Positions 35,923 to 46,819 of a DNA stretch of 64,000 nt are shown here, piece by piece. The notes beneath the pieces are model-generated. The model had not been told where the DNA came from and did no database searches. It saw nothing but the letters and a program-made list of their open reading frames with translations. Positions within the stretch are counted from its first letter, which is position 1, and each line of letters begins with the position of its first letter. A program made the translations under genes and the position numbers. The stretch comes from Gnetum montanum (taxonomy: Eukaryota; Streptophyta; Gnetopsida; Gnetales; Gnetaceae): assembly GCA_015680685.1 (NCBI GenBank), contig MNCI01009457.1:2303-66302 (forward strand). The letters are read 5' to 3'.

Positions 35923-38351
35923 ATGGCCCCAAAGCATGGACAACAAGAAGGTCCCTCTCAAGGTGCATTCAAGCAACCCAGGAGAGGTAAAGGACAGGTG
36001 CTTGCCAAACAACATATAGAGTAGGAGGACCAATCATTCAGTATCCATCAAGAAGGCCCTACCACTGTACAATCGAGATAGGTAGAAGGAGGAGCTACTG
36101 CAATACCTGAATCAGGATGACACCTCACATTGCCCCTAGAATGTGTCCAAGCTATTCATGAAAGATTCACATCCACTGCAGTGATCATGGAATTGAACTT
36201 CAAACCTTTCATGGAATTGAACTTCAAACCTTTCATGGAATTTTCTCCTGAGGCCATTAGGGACCACCTCAAAGGGTTCCCATTATGGCCTATCCTCTCC
36301 AAAAGTGGTTCCTGGTACTTAGGAGAAATGTACTAATTTTGGCACAATAAAGAAGAAGGCACCACAGTTGAAATTTGTGGTGTGTCTATTGATTTTTCCA
36401 TCAAAGCCATTTCGGAAGTGTTAAACCTTCCGAACTTAGGGCCAAAGGTTGCTCGTCTGTCCACTCATTCTGATGTTGATGTGCGAAAGGTTTCATTAGA
36501 CAGGGCATACGGTAAGGAAGATAAGACCTATGGAGAGTTGATGTTGAAAGAGAAGATATACTTTAAAATTGGAACTTATCACATCTTCCCCATAAAAGGA
36601 TTAAACAGAATTTCAACATATGCGGCAAGAGGAAGTGCGATATTGATGGGAAAGGTTAATGCTAACCTGCCTCATCTATATTTCATGGAGATCTTAAGGA
36701 GGTTTGAAGAACGCAAGATAGGGAAGTTCGTGTTGCCCTTCCCTTGTCTCATTAGGAAGCTGTGTAAGTGTGTTGGGATTTGGAGGCACACCAATGATGC
36801 CCTTAAAAAATCCCAAAATGCTTCGTACATTGAACTGCTAAAGCCACCAATTGCAAGGAAAATTGCTGGTGAGACACTAGGGCCAGAATAAGAGCAAGAA
36901 TAGATGGTGGGGCCCACTTCAATTCAACTTGCAAGGCCCATCCAACTTCCAAGCATGGAACCCAATCAACAACAAGAAGCAGGGCCTAGCACGAGCCAAT
37001 GAGATCAACCACTACCACCACTGCAAGATTACTGACCATCAATGAGCTATCTCAGGGCCATCGCTGAGACGGTTAGTTGGGGAAGTCTTCATGATACAAA
37101 TCTCTTCCACATCATCAACAATACAGTACAACCCACTGTCTCTATAGATCCCGCATAGGAAAAGGTGTCCATTTAAATAGGAGGAGGGGAGAGTTATTGG
37201 TCACAACAAATTTTAGGGAATGCAGTACTAGGATGTAGACTTTGGCCCTAAGTTCGTTCATGTAGACCAGCTAGACCCTAATAAATTGCAACCCAATAAA
37301 TTGCTAGCGGAAAATAAAAGGGTGGTGAAGGAAAAAGAGAAGGCTGACTAGGATGCATCCATGGCACAAGCGCAAACTTATGCGCATGCCAAGGCACTCA
37401 AGGCCTTACAAGAAAAAAATAAATAGCTTGTTGTCGACAATCTTTGGTTGACCTCTATGGAAAAAAAAGAACATTCTTGAAGAAAATTTTCAATGGCTGC
37501 GAGAATAGTTGATCAGGGTCAACCAAGATATGAACCGTTTGGCCCAGGAAAATCAAACCCTCTCAATGGAGGAGGTATGCACCATCCATCAGAAGATGGC
37601 CATCAAAATAAGTGCATGGTAGAATGAGGCCAAGTGGCACAAAAAGTTAAAAGAGCACTTCCAAGACTAGGTGGGATTATACAAAAAATTCATCAAGAAG
37701 GAGATCCATATGGCCAAGGCCCACATCAATGCTTTCAATGCTTAACACACTGATTGGCAAGCCATATTGGACAGATATGCATTTGCCCACCAAGTGGAAC
37801 TTAAGAGCCAGGACCTGCAGATTCAGGATCTCATAGAGTACATGGAGTTGGCAAATCTATGGTATGCCAACCTAGCCATGTTGAAAAAAAGGTGCTCGAG
37901 GATAGAGCTTAAGAAGTATGTAGCTACAACCTATGCCAAGTATGAAGTAGAATTTGTAGAACACAAGAAAACATTGTAGAATTTGGAAGTCACAAATTCT
38001 GAATTGGAGGTGGTTAAAGCAAGCTACCAAGGACAAAAAGATGTCTCAATGGACTTGGCTTGATGGCTTATAGATTTTCAAGAGTACAGGGACAAAGCTA
38101 GAGCCTATGAGTAGGAACAACGGTTGTTTGTGGCTTGGTACGTCAAGGAAAACAAAATTTTTTTGCAACTACCATGCTCATGGGAGGTGCCAACTCCATC
38201 AAACATTAGAGCATCAGCATGGATAGCACAAGATCCTCGAACTAAAGAGGAGAAACTCCAAGCACTACAATGTCATCAAATCCAAAAACCTCGAGTAGAA
38301 GATAAGGGGAAGCAAGCCATGGAGGAGACACCGCCACCAAGAACCACATGA
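35923..38351 (+). pseudogene. ORF2 (extra 3' ORF), nearly readable
   Basis: ATG at 35923 (MAPKHGQQEGPSQGAF) opens a frame that stays in register to about 36888 apart from point stops. A globular domain (about 36190-36880) includes FPLWPILSKSGSWYLGEMY, then the VEICGVSIDFSIKAISEVL block (36370-36425) and YFKIGTYHIFPIKGLNRIST. The pattern 'V.G..i.fs...I...L.LP' resembles the plant retrotransposon-associated domain found in Athila 3' ORFs. A long coiled coil follows (37280-38120) after a frameshift, with a short polar tail to 38351. An exact 24-bp duplication gives MELNFKPF twice (36187-36236). About 0.4-0.5 kb present at 9420-9980 in the sister copy is deleted here near 37230. Function unknown. 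Confidence 0.7.
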
Positions 38352-38530
38352 GTTCCACCCAATTTTGTAATTTTGTGATTTTGCATTTCTCGTGTTGTGT
38401 CTTAATTTTGTTCTATTGAATCCTCCACTGCAGCAAGAATAAATTCCCTGTTAGTCAATAATACCATACCTATCCACTGTGTCATCAATGGGGCTTGTTT
38501 TCATTTTGACTCAAGGAGGAGTTTTCATTC

Positions 38531-38543
38531 AGTCATGGGGGTA
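38531..38543 (+). promoter_or_regulatory. Polypurine tract
   Basis: The sequence agtcatgggggta immediately precedes the 3' LTR. A similar G-rich end is found before the LTR at 11245. Confidence 0.6.
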
Positions 38544-39446
38544 TGATGAATCATGATTCACCTGGTTGTGATATCGGACCCATGATATCGGGTATGCAAT
38601 ATTGGGTATGTGATATCACACCCAACAATGATATCGGATACACGATATCGTGACTCCTACGTGAGCCTATAAATACACATGTAGGCACACGAGAGGAGGA
38701 TTCTTTTGGTCACTTTGTAGTAAGTCAGTTTAGTGTTAGAGTAGAGTCATTTTGTCATTTTTTCCCTCTCAACCCTCTCTCCTAGTGCATGCCCATAGTG
38801 TGGTAATTGTAATTGTACGACATCATTTATTCAAGTATGATGTACTTGGACATGCACATGACCGAAAATAAAGATCAAGATTACTTCATCATTGCAGCAT
38901 TCACTTATTTTAATTATTTAGTTGTTATTGTTATTTATTGCTTTCATAGTTAATATCTCTTCACCCTAAAATCCTCAAACATAGAATGAGTACAACTTAA
39001 TCACGAGCATTTAAGTGTGACTACTTGGTAACCCAGTAGCGTACCTAGGATCTGTGCTTGGTAATCCCACTAGTAGTCATGCACGAGGTCCAAGATCTGT
39101 ACGGATGATTAAGGAATGCATGCTCATCACACTTAGTTTAGCTTAGACTCTCTCTCCCTATCTCCTCTTAGTATAGCTCTCTCTCTCCCTTTTCCTCCTA
39201 GGTTAGCTAAGATTACTTTCCATCACCTTCAGGAGTAGCATTAGTTTAGGAACACATCATACACCTCACTCTGGACTAAACCATACGTGACAAAGCAAAT
39301 ACTAGTTCAGGTGGGAAGATAGCAAATTGCGATCAACGAGTAACTATCTAGATACCACAACTAGCCTATCTACAGAGTTTGACCGGATTGTGCGTGAAAC
39401 ACTTGTATTCATATGGTTGAGTGTAGGGGTACCTAACCACTCATCA
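38544..39446 (+). mobile_element. 3' LTR, 903 bp
   Basis: It starts TGATGAATCA and ends CCACTCATCA. Its GATATC array (38570, 38584, 38612, 38630, 38644, plus CAATATTG at 38598) is about 27 bp longer than in the 5' LTR. TATAAATA at 38668-38675. AGAAG follows at 39447-39451. Confidence 0.93.
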
Positions 39447-40260
39447 AGAAGGATGGAAAAATGAACAGAAATAAAAAAGAAGAGATGCTTCATGTGAGGG
39501 CATTGACTACATTGAACTAGATTATATATATTTTATATATAAGATGTCCAAGAGCATATGGCCTGTAAAAGTTAACTAAGTTTTTACTTTTCAACAATCC
39601 ATTAAATGCATTAAGGATGATTGATAATACATTTCCTTTCCTTTGAAGTAGATGTCACCTTAAGGATCTTTGACAAGACTATACTACCACCACTATAAAC
39701 AACACCATCTTTTGCTTCCCATGTTCTATTTGAGAGAAGATGTCACCTTAAGGATATTTGACAAGACCATACTACCACCGCTACAAACAATACTATCTTC
39801 TACTCCCCATCCTCTATTTGAAACTCCTACTCTTGACTGAAAATTTTTAAATACTGAACTGAAAGTTATAAGAGCAGAATTTGATAATATATTCAAATGT
39901 TCCCAATTGATTTTGATACAATTCATCATCACCTACTTCATTTTTCTCTAGGTTTGGTTCAAAAATTTTACTTTCAATATTATTGATAAAAAAATTTTGT
40001 TTGTTCTACTCTATGACTTTATGATAGCTATAATAAGATTGCAATATTTTGTCATTTTCTTTTCTAGACTATTCCTTTGCTTTTCAAAATGAGTATTATA
40101 ATAATAATTGTGTCTAATAATAATCTATCCAGCTTTTTATTTGGATTTTGCACCAATTGAAATATTGGACAATCTCTAATGATTTTGTTCTTTGGTCTTT
40201 TCTTCCACTTTGTATAACCTTTGTCTTGTTTGATCTTGTTGTAAAGTTACTACTTTGTAT

Positions 40261-40530
40261 AACCTTCTTCTTGGTGTTAACCTAGTGGTAAGGCTCTTGA
40301 TTTGAAAGATCCAAGGCATGTATTCAATTCCAGTGGACAATGCTAAGTTATAAAGTTCTAATTGAACTCTATATCTTGTTATGATTTGTTTTGTATATTC
40401 CTAATGGTGCTTGGTTAATTTGTAGAGTCTATCTTTATTTCATGAAAATGCAATATCTATCCAATAGATCATATGGGTCTTCACATGTAATAAAGCTTCA
40501 TTTTATTTCATTTCATAAATAAAGATTTTC
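40261..40530 (+). mobile_element. tRNA-derived SINE-like unit, copy B
   Basis: Same unit as 30010-30290, with a slightly better box B-like element (gtattcaattcc). It shares the tail 'gtaataaagcttcatttt'. Confidence 0.45.
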
Positions 40531-40627
40531 CAGATTCCTTTTACTGTACATTTTCATTATTGCTAAATAATTTTCTGAATTATCTTTAAATTCCTCTATT
40601 TTTTTTCAAAACTTTTTTATAAATAGT

Positions 40628-40897
40628 TCATGAGATGTTTACTACAATTATTGTTCTACTTTCTTCACTACAGGAAATTGATATAACACGTGGCATATTT
40701 CCATTGCTCCTATCCACCAATAATCTTTTGTATAGTAGTGATGTTGCATCATCAACATCTCTTACATCTATAATATTTAAAAGCATTTCTTGATAGCTCT
40801 TGTATAATCTTTCTAATTTTGCTTCATATTCTATAATATAATTGATCATTACATGTTTTGCTAACCCTGGCTGGAAATCTATGTTAGCCCTCCTCCA
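40628..40897 (-). pseudogene. Helitron-like Rep/helicase fragment
   Basis: The minus strand reads W-R-R-A-N-I-D-F-Q-P-G-L then AKHVMINYIIEYEAK, and on to YKSYQEMLLNI. This fits the plant Helitron/Pif1-associated pattern 'WRANxDxQPxLxKHAxxxYIxKYAxKxExxS..xxEML'. A stop lies just upstream (about 40903). Only this short block is recognisable, so it is a transposon scrap rather than a gene. The assignment is from memory of the family pattern. Confidence 0.55.
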
Positions 40898-41330
40898 AAT
40901 TTATAAAACGAGTCTATCATGCACATTAAGCTTTTCATCATTTTTTCTTGGTTCATATTTTGGGTCACTATTTTCATCTTTATATAAAACATATTGTTGC
41001 AATTGCAATGGCCAAGTAAAATTGTACCTAATAGGTATATGATAAATTTTTAAATGATAATAGTAGTAATAGCATAAAAAAATTATTCATGAAGCCTTTC
41101 TTTAGAAACTTCTATTACTTTTGAAAGTGTAAAAATGATCGATACACCTTTCTTTGTTTGGATTTGGTACTGATTCAAATATTACAAAAATTATAAACCT
41201 TTTGTCCTTGTAGAATTTCCTTGTTTGATTTTGTTGTAAAATTTTGCTGCTTCATAATATATAAACAAAGATTCTCCGTATTAAGTTCCATTTTGTTCTC
41301 CATTTTTATGACTGTTGAATAATTTTTTTT

Positions 41331-42660
41331 GACATACTTAACAATAGTTGCATGTTTATCTTGTGTATGTCAGTTGCAAATCTTGAGGAGGTGAATGCTG
41401 TTTGAATTCTTGCAACCGACTTGTTCAACGAGTAAAGCATTCTTCAATGGTAAAAGTCAACCTTTTTCATTCAACAGATGGTGAATACCACCTTCGCATA
41501 GCAGGAGCCTAAGCTTTCCAAGATCACAGACGAACGTTCTGCACTTGCCTTCATCGTTACCCCTCTGCAACCTCTCCGACCACAATTTAGATCGACTAGA
41601 GCAGGCATTTCTTTCAACCTAAACCTCGGATTCGAGCACGGTTTTCAATGAATGGAAGGCCAATCCCGCATTGCTTAATAGTTGATGGATTCTCATAACG
41701 AACAGCAAATCAAATTGCAACCCTACGTAGAACTACTCGAGAAATATACGGCATAAAGCAGTTTTTGTGCATTTTTAACTACTTGATATCGGAATTGGAA
41801 GATGAGCAGTAACACTGTCATGCTTACGCCAGCCGGTTGGCTTTCCGCTTTTTGCGCTGCGCACATAAATGAAAAGTTGCATTTTTTTCACGTTGATGAA
41901 ATGATATACGCTGCATACTTGTATTTCTACAATGCAATGCTGCGTTGGCAAATCTATGATCATTCATACCCATAACTAATGTATTTATAAAACTAACGAT
42001 GTGGATGTGGATGGACGCGTGCTTTATGCTTGTTGCTTTCCTGGAAGCAATAAGTATCCATGTCAGTTTCAACACCCATATTGCAAAGATCTTTTTCATA
42101 AGATTCCTTTTAAGAGTCGTCATGGACGTTTAACGTATATATATATTTTTAAAATCTTGAACAGAAATATGTTTCTTGTTATATACCATTATTGAAGATA
42201 AAACTGAAACTTTACTGTACATGTATTAAAAAGTAAAAATATATTTGCTATAACTTTTGAACTTCATTAAGAAAATTACAGTATTCTTTAATTTTAAGAA
42301 CTAAAGGAAAAACTAAAGTTGTAACTGTAATATTCAGCTTTTCATCTTCAATGTTACTTTTAGTATACAGTTTGCCTAATTATTATTCATGAAGAATCTT
42401 GTTTCAACTATCAAACAAAACCAAAGAAGTTAAGAAAAAACAGAAACTCGTGAGAAGAAAGTGGGAAGAGACTTTTGGGGACCATGAGGTTACACTTGAT
42501 ATTCTGTTGTGTGGTTTTGAAGGAGAATCTAAGTAATGCTCTGGGTCGGAGAAAAAAATAGCCATGTGTGACTACTGCGCTCAGTTGCAGTTGTTTCTCC
42601 TTAGTCAAAAGCAAAATCATCATGATTCTCTTCACGTTTTGTGGCCTAAATTTCTTTTGG
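41331..42660. other. Upstream region of the host gene, no ORF recognised
   Basis: Base composition is richer in GC than the flanking repeats, especially 41450-41900. The longest frames (41824-42123 minus, 42411-42635 minus) have no recognisable features. It is possibly single-copy intergenic DNA with regulatory sequence for the gene at 42752. Confidence 0.45.
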
Positions 42661-42751
42661 AAGCGCCCCTGATCATCTGTAAATAAACAGACGCTGCTTT
42701 TGGGCTGCTCAACAAAAACTGGATCAAGCTGCTGCGGCTTTCAGATCAGCA

Positions 42752-43557
42752 ATGGCTTCTCAAGATAAGAAAGTGGTTTCTGATGATTCTTCTTTTTCTG
42801 CTGCTGCTTCTCTGAATGATAGAATTAAGAATAATGGATGCAGCGTCTGCATCAAATCTGAACCTGCTACTGCTACTGCTGCTGCTGTGACAAAAACAGT
42901 AGCTTCAGCTGTCACTGCTATTGCCCAGAAAACAACGAAGATCCATGATGCCACCGACGATGACAACAAGAAGGAGGAAAAAAAAGAATCTAAGGCTGTG
43001 GTTGATGAGCAAGAAAAGACACAGGAGACCAACGTGGAAAAAGAAAAAACAGCCGCTGTATCTGCTGCTGTTAACGCAAAGCAAAAGAGCAAGGCTCCTG
43101 AAGAATCTAATCAAGTGGATACTGTAGTAGTTGAAGCTGTTAAGGCTTCTCACGGTATTTTCCTGTGTCACACGTTCCATAAATTGATTGACGTTCGTTT
43201 CTGTTCTCAGTCTTTAAGCAGTTAATGATCTTTGCATGGTTTTGTGCTGTTACTGTTGCCGCAGAAGAAAAAGTGGATACAGTGTGTGAAGAAAATGAAG
43301 ATGGGGTAAACATTCAGAAGCTAGTTTTGTTTTAACTTTAGATCTGTACCTTTACATGTTAAATGATTTGGAATAATATTGTTATACACTGACATATGTG
43401 GGCTAATGTGCTACTATTTTTTTGTGAAATATAATTACAGTTGTCGCAACTGGAGGAGGAACTGGCGGTGGAAGAACAGGCAGGCAGTGCGGAGGTTGAA
43501 GACACCGGTGGGAGTCTTCCTAAAAAGGGCCCTGGTGATCCTGGCCAAGTCAATTAG
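42752..43557 (+). CDS. Three-exon host gene, 186-residue Lys/Glu/Ala-rich protein of unknown function
   Basis: Exons 42752-43154, 43265-43305 and 43441-43557 join in frame (403+41+117 = 561 bases) and end in TAG. Introns are 110 and 135 bp and AT-rich; they begin GTATTT and GTAAAC and end TTGCCGCAG and ATTACAG. The start context agcaATGGCT is a good plant initiation site. The product is low-complexity: a Ser/Asp N-terminus, one CSVC pair near residue 30, an Ala/Thr/Val-rich middle, then a Lys/Glu-rich stretch (residues 70-115) and an acidic C-terminal part with LSQLEEELAVEEQ and a GDPGQVN end. It is probably mostly disordered; no signal peptide or membrane segment is seen. I do not recognise the family. 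It is the only multi-exon frame free of stops in the window. Without splicing the first exon would read to 43225, giving a 157-residue alternative. Confidence 0.65.
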
Positions 43558-43567
43558 CATCATCCAT

Positions 43568-43573
43568 AATAAA
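43568..43573 (+). terminator. Candidate poly(A) signal AATAAA (proximal)
   Basis: AATAAA lies 11 bases after the stop codon of the three-exon gene. A second AATAAA at 43812-43817, after a 250-bp T/G-rich stretch, is the more likely 3' end. Confidence 0.4.
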
Positions 43574-43817
43574 GTATCAAGAAATTCCTGTGACTCGATT
43601 ATTAAAACTACGGTTATGCTGTTACTGCACTCTACTAAATATAGTGTTGCTTCCAGATAAGTATAGGAATGTAGCTACCAATACTGGTGTGTAATTTATG
43701 CTTGTATGTTGGTGCCTGCCGGGCATTGTGCTGTGCTGATTCCAGTATCAGACTAAAGCGATTTCTAGTCAAAATGTTTGCACTACGGTTGCTTTCTAAA
43801 ATACATGTAACAATAAA

Positions 43818-44479
43818 ATTAATGTAAGAGTTTGCAGGCTGTCTTTCTTTTATCTTCTCCAATTGTTTGTAGTAATGAAACTGATTAAAATTTTATTACC
43901 TTCATTTTTTAAATTTATTTGAACATTAAAAATGTACTTAATGATTTTGAAAACATTATTATGTATATTACTAAACAATTTTTTATTCTAACATGTCCAA
44001 GAAAGAAACAAAATACCCACTTATATGTAATGTGATTCATTACAAGATATCTTAGGTACAACTATTTCTATAGTGCCAAATGTGGCCCGTATAAGAATGC
44101 CTTACATATAGAGGACAAACAAAATAAAACAAAACTATACAATGAACATTAAACTTCTTTATAAAATTGGAAATGCAAATGCTTATGGTCATGCTTTATT
44201 AAATCCCTTGTCCCATAAGACTAGGTGCTTAACGATCTTGAGATACAACTCTAGCAAACAAAAGATTATAGGTTTGCATCCTCTTAGACCCACCACATTT
44301 TAAACTGTAGGTTACAAAATAATTCTAATCCAACAAGATATAAAAATAATGATTCCAAAAGTATTTAGCACGTTACCAAACATCACTTTGCAAGGATCAA
44401 CAAACACAAAAATAAATATAACATATTATTGTGTAATCAATAACATTGGGGGTGTTAGAATCTTGAAATAATTGTAATA
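43818..44479. other. AT-rich intergenic, one SINE-head-like stretch
   Basis: No coding frame. Around 44210-44285 is a tRNA-like piece with a box B-like 'ggtttgcatcc', possibly another old SINE. No ends were defined. Confidence 0.35.
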
Positions 44480-44760
44480 TATGTACAATCCTAGATATAT
44501 GGTCCAAGTGGAACTTTATAACTCAGCATTGCCTATAAGAATTGATTTTTATGAGTGATAATGGCTACACCAAATCCATGGCACTTGTCTACAAAGGCTA
44601 ACAAAGTTCACATATGCATATTATAGCAAAATAAAATAAATTATGAAATGAAATAAAATGAAGCTTTATTACATTCGAAGACCCATAAGATCTATTATAT
44701 AGATATTACATTTTTATGAGAAAAAATATAAATTCTACAAATAGACTAAGCACTAATGGA
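44480..44760 (-). mobile_element. SINE-like pieces, inverted relative to copies A and B
   Basis: The reverse complement of 44640-44755 matches the 3' half of 30010-30290, including 'gtaataaagcttcatttt'. The reverse complement of 44490-44580 matches the head-side block 'ggacaatgctaagttataaag'. The order suggests two partial copies. Confidence 0.5.
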
Positions 44761-44792
44761 GGCATCAAAAATAAATTATAGAGGGTTTTTGA

Positions 44793-46134
44793 TGTAACAT
44801 TATAACTGTTGATGCATAAATTTTGAACGCACCAACATTGGGAAAAAAAAAACTCATTTGAGGAGACTATTGCCTAGGGCACCTCACGTATGGGTATGGA
44901 AACGCGGGAATAGTCTCAGCTAGAGAGGGCTATGTGACGTTTCAAAACAAAATAAATTAAAATGAAATGTTGGGAGAATTCAAAATGAACAACTTGCTTG
45001 AAATTCAAAAGTTCATGAAAACATAGTAGGTAGCAAGAAAATTTAAATTTTTCCCTAGTCTCTCGTTTGTGCCACCAGTTTGTGCCATCTCATCATTGCA
45101 GACGTCACCATAGCTGATGTTGCTCATAACTACTAGCAGAGGGATAAAGAGAGATCTATCTAGTGTTCCACTACCATGTGTCGTGTTGTCGTCTACCACA
45201 CAACCTACTGTTGGTGGTAGAAAACCCAAGGAGGCCACCTGTTGTAGATTCACTGTTGTCAGATAGAGGAAGAGAGAGAATCCTACTACAGTCACCAATT
45301 CAAATCTGCAGAGAGAGGGAGAGAGAGAGATCTATTCTACTACCAACCATCGTTACTATTTGCAGTTTTATCTGCTATCATCTGCTGGGGAAAGGAGGAG
45401 AGAGAGAGATGCCACTGCTATCCACTTTGCATGCTATAGACATGTCATTCATAGCCTCTGTTTCCTAGCACGCATGTTGTTCTATTTGCCATGTGCATCG
45501 TTGAATAGAGGAGAGGCTAGACCTCGATGAGAGAGAGGCTAACCCTAGTGAGAGAGATGGAAGGCTATAAGTGCTACCTGTAGTCTACCACCATGTCATC
45601 GTCATTATTGTCACGATCGCCATAGTCATGCCCCTTGCCAAAGAGGGAAGAGGCTAGTCGATGACGATACACCAAAAATAGAAAAGCCATCGTCTGTTGG
45701 TTTCCTATCGAGAGGGAAGTCCTCAATAGATGATCTACCTACCACCTGTTGCTTAGCCCGCCCACTAGTGTTGAGAGTCCCTTGCTTCCCCCCACAACTC
45801 TCTATAGTGCCACTACCAATCAGGTAGTCAATGGACATGCCTGGTAATGACGAACCAATAGTAATAGTAGGGACTAGGGAAAATTTAATTTTTGTAGTTA
45901 ACTATTATATTTTCATTCAGCCTTAGAATTCAAGATTGTTGCCAATTTAAATTTTCCAACTTTTAATTTAATTTGCTTTCATTTTTGAATGTCACATAGC
46001 CCTCTCCAACTAAGACTATTATCAAGTTTTCATACCCATACAGGAAGTGCCCTAAGCAATAGTTTCCTCAAACAAGTTTTTCCCTCAAGTGTTAGTGCAA
46101 CCAAATTTTATGCATCAATAATAACTTTATCACA
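44793..46134. mobile_element. Foldback/MULE-like element with ~265-bp inverted arms
   Basis: The left arm (44793-45062) and right arm (45871-46134) are inverted complements over essentially their whole length. Shared blocks include the 'tgatgcataaa' outer block, 'gagagggctatgtgac' and 'ttccctagtc' at the inner edge. The 0.8-kb centre has no transposase. Long arms and no coding capacity fit a non-autonomous Mutator-like or foldback DNA transposon. Flanking target duplications were not found. Confidence 0.75.
45308..45331. repeat. (GA)n-rich microsatellite
   Basis: gagagagggagagagagaga lies inside the foldback element. Similar GA runs recur at 45262-45276, 45395-45408 and 45525-45560. Confidence 0.75.
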
Positions 46135-46819
46135 AATGGGTAGTCACAACACAAGAAAGAAATACATGTAACTAATCTTTGAGGGCTCTTGATCTGCATA
46201 ACCTACAAATGCATTGTTCTTGAGGGAGTTGAAGCCATCTTCTACTTTCAATTCTAAGATGAAAACTTAAGCAAAGCTTGTTGATAGCATTCCAATACTT
46301 GATGGGAATGATAGCTGAGAGATAGTGAGTTTCTACATCTAGTTTATTAGATCTAATGTAGTGTAAATGAAAAATTATCTCTTGCCATCCACATTATATC
46401 ACATGTTAAAATTCTCTACTTGATTAGTTAGCAAATATGTATAGGATTTTCTTGCATATCCTCTTAGGAGATCCCATTTTCTCAACCATTGCATCCCCTA
46501 AAAATACTAACCATGATCTCGCAAATCATCAAGACCTACTTTAAAAAATTTTCCATACATTGAGATATTCAAGCTATGAGTGTATGTAATAAATTGGCAT
46601 AAGGCTTTTACTTCTAAAGGTAATAAGTCACATCCACATAATCATATTGAGTAAGGTATTTGCATCTTGACTTTTAACTCATTAAGAAGAAAAGTTTTTT
46701 TGTTTTCTAATCTTTCAAATCCATAGTCCTAAATCCTTGCCCTTTTTTAACCTCCTACTATTTTTTCTTTAATGCACTTCCCTCACATGTAATTATTCAT
46801 ATAAATGAGACCCAAATAC

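Larger units (their letters stand above)
30963..39446 (+). mobile_element. Complete pol-less gypsy-type LTR retrotransposon, 8.5 kb
   Basis: It has two LTRs (30963-31836, 38544-39446), a perfect AGAAG target duplication, a tRNA-Asp-type PBS and a G-rich PPT. Inside are a gag with stops (31969-33957), about 2 kb with no coding signal, and ORF2 (35923-38351). No protease, RT, RNase H or integrase could be found. It is therefore best described as a non-autonomous derivative that would have depended on enzymes from a relative such as the 14.6-27.4 kb element, which shares gag, PBS type and ORF2. LTR divergence of roughly 10% by eye suggests an old insertion. Confidence 0.9.
39447..41330. repeat. 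Tandem duplication, copy 2, right part
   Basis: It continues the copy begun at 30809 and matches 29195-30775. The part 40575-41219 corresponds to the N gap in copy 1 and so is the only readable version of that segment. Confidence 0.85.

Noticed and set aside
42760-43180. Minus-strand frames of 110 and 91 residues opposite exon 1
   Set aside because: They are antisense shadows of the Lys/Glu/Ala-rich exon (giving Ser/Phe/Leu-rich products) and lack splice or start support.
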